From the NCBI RefSeq assembly GCF_023913755.1, contig NZ_JAMXBJ010000037.1, positions 41,049 to 105,048 on the forward strand: DNA of 64,000 nucleotides, written 5' to 3'. Positions 63,234 to 64,000 of the stretch are shown piece after piece. Every line of letters starts with the position of its first letter. Within the stretch, counting starts at the first letter, position 1. Both the position numbers and the translations under genes were made by a program. This DNA comes from Pseudarthrobacter cellobiosi (GTDB lineage: Bacteria; Actinomycetota; Actinomycetes; Actinomycetales; Micrococcaceae). The notes under the pieces were generated by a model. The model did not search any database and was not told the DNA's origin. It saw only the letters and a program-made list of their open reading frames with translations.

Positions 63234-63629
63234 GTGTTCAGCCTGACCGTCCGACGTCATTTTATGATCGCCCACAGCCTCCCGCGGGAGGCATTTGGCC
63301 CGGCCCAGGCGCTCCACGGGGCGACGTTCGTGGCGGAGGTGACGTTCCGCCGTCGTGCGCTGAACCAGGACTCGATCGTCCTGGACATCGGAGCCGCCGG
63401 CGGCATGATCGAGAACGTGCTGTCCGGCCTCAACTACAAAAACCTGGACGAACACCCGGACTTCGAAGGCAAGCTCAGCACCACCGAGGCGCTCGCGGAA
63501 TACATCGCCCACGCGGTCGCAGCCAAGCTCACGGATGACGACGACGGCCGCGAGCTCGCGGGGATCGACGTCACCCTGCGCGAAAATCCGGACGCGTGGG
63601 CCACCTACACCCTCGACCTGTCCGTCTGA
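63234..63629 (+). CDS. 6-pyruvoyl-tetrahydropterin synthase/QueD-like protein with altered active site
   Basis: 131 residues, T-fold pattern: SLTVRRHFMIAHSLP, ALHGATFVAEVTF, LDIGAAGGMIENVLSGLNYKNLDEHP, STTEALAEYIAHAV. In PTPS/QueD the second motif is C-x(3-4)-HGH, which supplies a catalytic Cys and two zinc His; here it is HGA and no Cys precedes it. It may use a different chemistry or a different metal site. GTG 63234 starts 4 bp after the dehydrogenase stop, GGAAG upstream. Confidence 0.75.
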   Translation: MFSLTVRRHFMIAHSLPREAFGPAQALHGATFVAEVTFRRRALNQDSIVLDIGAAGGMIENVLSGLNYKNLDEHPDFEGKLSTTEALAEYIAHAVAAKLTDDDDGRELAGIDVTLRENPDAWATYTLDLSV

Positions 63630-63633
63630 TCCC

Positions 63634-63903
63634 ATGTTGGTCAGGTTCCTGGTCCCCGCCAACATCCGCCACAACTCCGGCGGCAATGTCTACAACGCGC
63701 GGCTCACCCAAGGCCTGAGATCGTTTGGGGTTGCCGTGGAGATACGGGCGGTGGAAGGTTCGTGGCCTGACGCCAGCGCTGGAGAACGACGGTGGCTGGG
63801 CGGCCTGCTGGGCGCCTGGGACGCCGGGGCGGACTCACCACAGGCGGACATCACCCCAGAAACCGTCACCCTCGTGGACGGGCTGATTGCGTGCGGTGCG
63901 CCT
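63634..63903 (+). pseudogene. Glycosyltransferase N-terminus, apparently interrupted by an insertion sequence
   Basis: ATG 63634, five bp after the PTPS-like stop. About 90 residues are visible: LVRFLVPANIRHNSGGNVYN (the GGxxYN N-terminal motif of GT4-type enzymes), LTQGLRSFGVAVEIRAVEGSWP, and VTLVDGLIACGAPR. After about 63903 the sequence turns into an IS-like end. The frame stays open to the edge of the window but no longer looks like a glycosyltransferase, so the gene is probably disrupted. The remainder, if present, lies beyond the window. Confidence 0.7.
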
Positions 63904-64000
63904 AGGGCGTGTCTCCTAATGCTTTGGGGTGGCTTTTTGGCAAAATTGAGCGGTGAGTTCGCGTTATGCCTTGTTGTCCGATGCCCAGTGGGAGTTCATT
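63904..64000 (+). mobile_element. Left end of an IS5-type insertion sequence (partial)
   Basis: From about 63904 (GGGCGTGTCTCCTAATGC, likely terminal inverted repeat) the sequence leads into a GTG-started frame at 63953 reading MSSRYALLSDAQWEFI, the typical opening of IS5-family (DUF4096/DDE) transposases. CTAG immediately precedes the presumed end (63902-63905), a possible target duplication. The rest is outside the window. Confidence 0.75.
63953..64000 (+). CDS. IS5-family transposase N-terminus (partial)
   Basis: Sixteen residues from GTG 63953, SSRYALLSDAQWEFI, followed by the window edge. The DAQWExI motif is shared by many IS5-family transposases with an N-terminal DUF4096 domain. Assignment is by motif only. 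Confidence 0.65.
   Translation, partial: MSSRYALLSDAQWEFI

Overview
The window is 64 kb of high-GC actinobacterial DNA. Gene content, short intergenic gaps, frequent GTG/TTG starts, an iron ABC operon with a DtxR/IdeR-type box, DUF222-HNH relics and YcnI/DUF4232 lipoproteins all point to Micrococcaceae (Arthrobacter / Pseudarthrobacter type). The genus is inferred from protein style, not from a marker gene.

Left part (1-50 kb) is mostly ordinary chromosome. In order: end of an unknown repeat-tailed gene; a ThiD/PdxK-type kinase; queuosine-precursor transporter and tRNA-guanine transglycosylase (queuine salvage); SRPBCC, Nudix-like, VOC and YdeI proteins; a ferric-iron ABC operon under a DtxR/IdeR-type box; GH76; SDR plus acyl-CoA dehydrogenase; DUF1684; an F420/NADP-type reductase; PEP carboxylase; a secreted protein; DedA; macrodomain; RluA-type pseudouridine synthase; an ArsR-SRPBCC pair; a TetR-DUF4188 divergon with a multi-repeat operator; a MocR-YczE divergon; an lhr-nei2 pair; and an FAD/Rieske oxidoreductase. 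Next comes a fructan/fructo-oligosaccharide operon (lacI, two permeases, binding protein, GH32) with a LacI-type operator at its promoter, a probable second operator inside the first permease, and a decayed PfkB (fructokinase-like) relic downstream. Copper-type YcnI, DUF4232, nitronate monooxygenase and DJ-1/PfpI genes follow.

The most unusual part is about 50.4-60.1 kb. It holds a gamma-butyrolactone-type signalling cassette: an AfsA-family synthase, an ArpA/ScbR-type TetR receptor, and an NAD-epimerase-like protein lacking the usual catalytic Tyr/Lys. It lies beside a separate operon encoding a small secreted two-cysteine protein, a large lipoprotein, and an ABC ATPase with an FtsX-type permease, plus one or two very small genes. 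A 477-bp spacer between the two blocks contains several palindromes. The block is followed by a frameshifted IS110 transposase, a palindrome-rich non-coding region and a tRNA-Ser(CGA), which is a common context for acquired DNA. My working hypothesis is a quorum-regulated secreted-protein/export (or self-protection) system; this is inference from gene neighbourhood.

The right end (60-64 kb) has a DUF222-HNH gene broken by two frameshifts, then an alcohol-dehydrogenase-like gene, a PTPS/QueD-like gene with altered zinc-site residues, and a glycosyltransferase that appears interrupted by an IS5-type insertion sequence starting near 63,904. Dispersed repeats are also present: two copies of a ~66-bp intergenic palindrome and an in-frame 24-bp repeat (VVEPVETP) in lhr with a related piece in the next gene.
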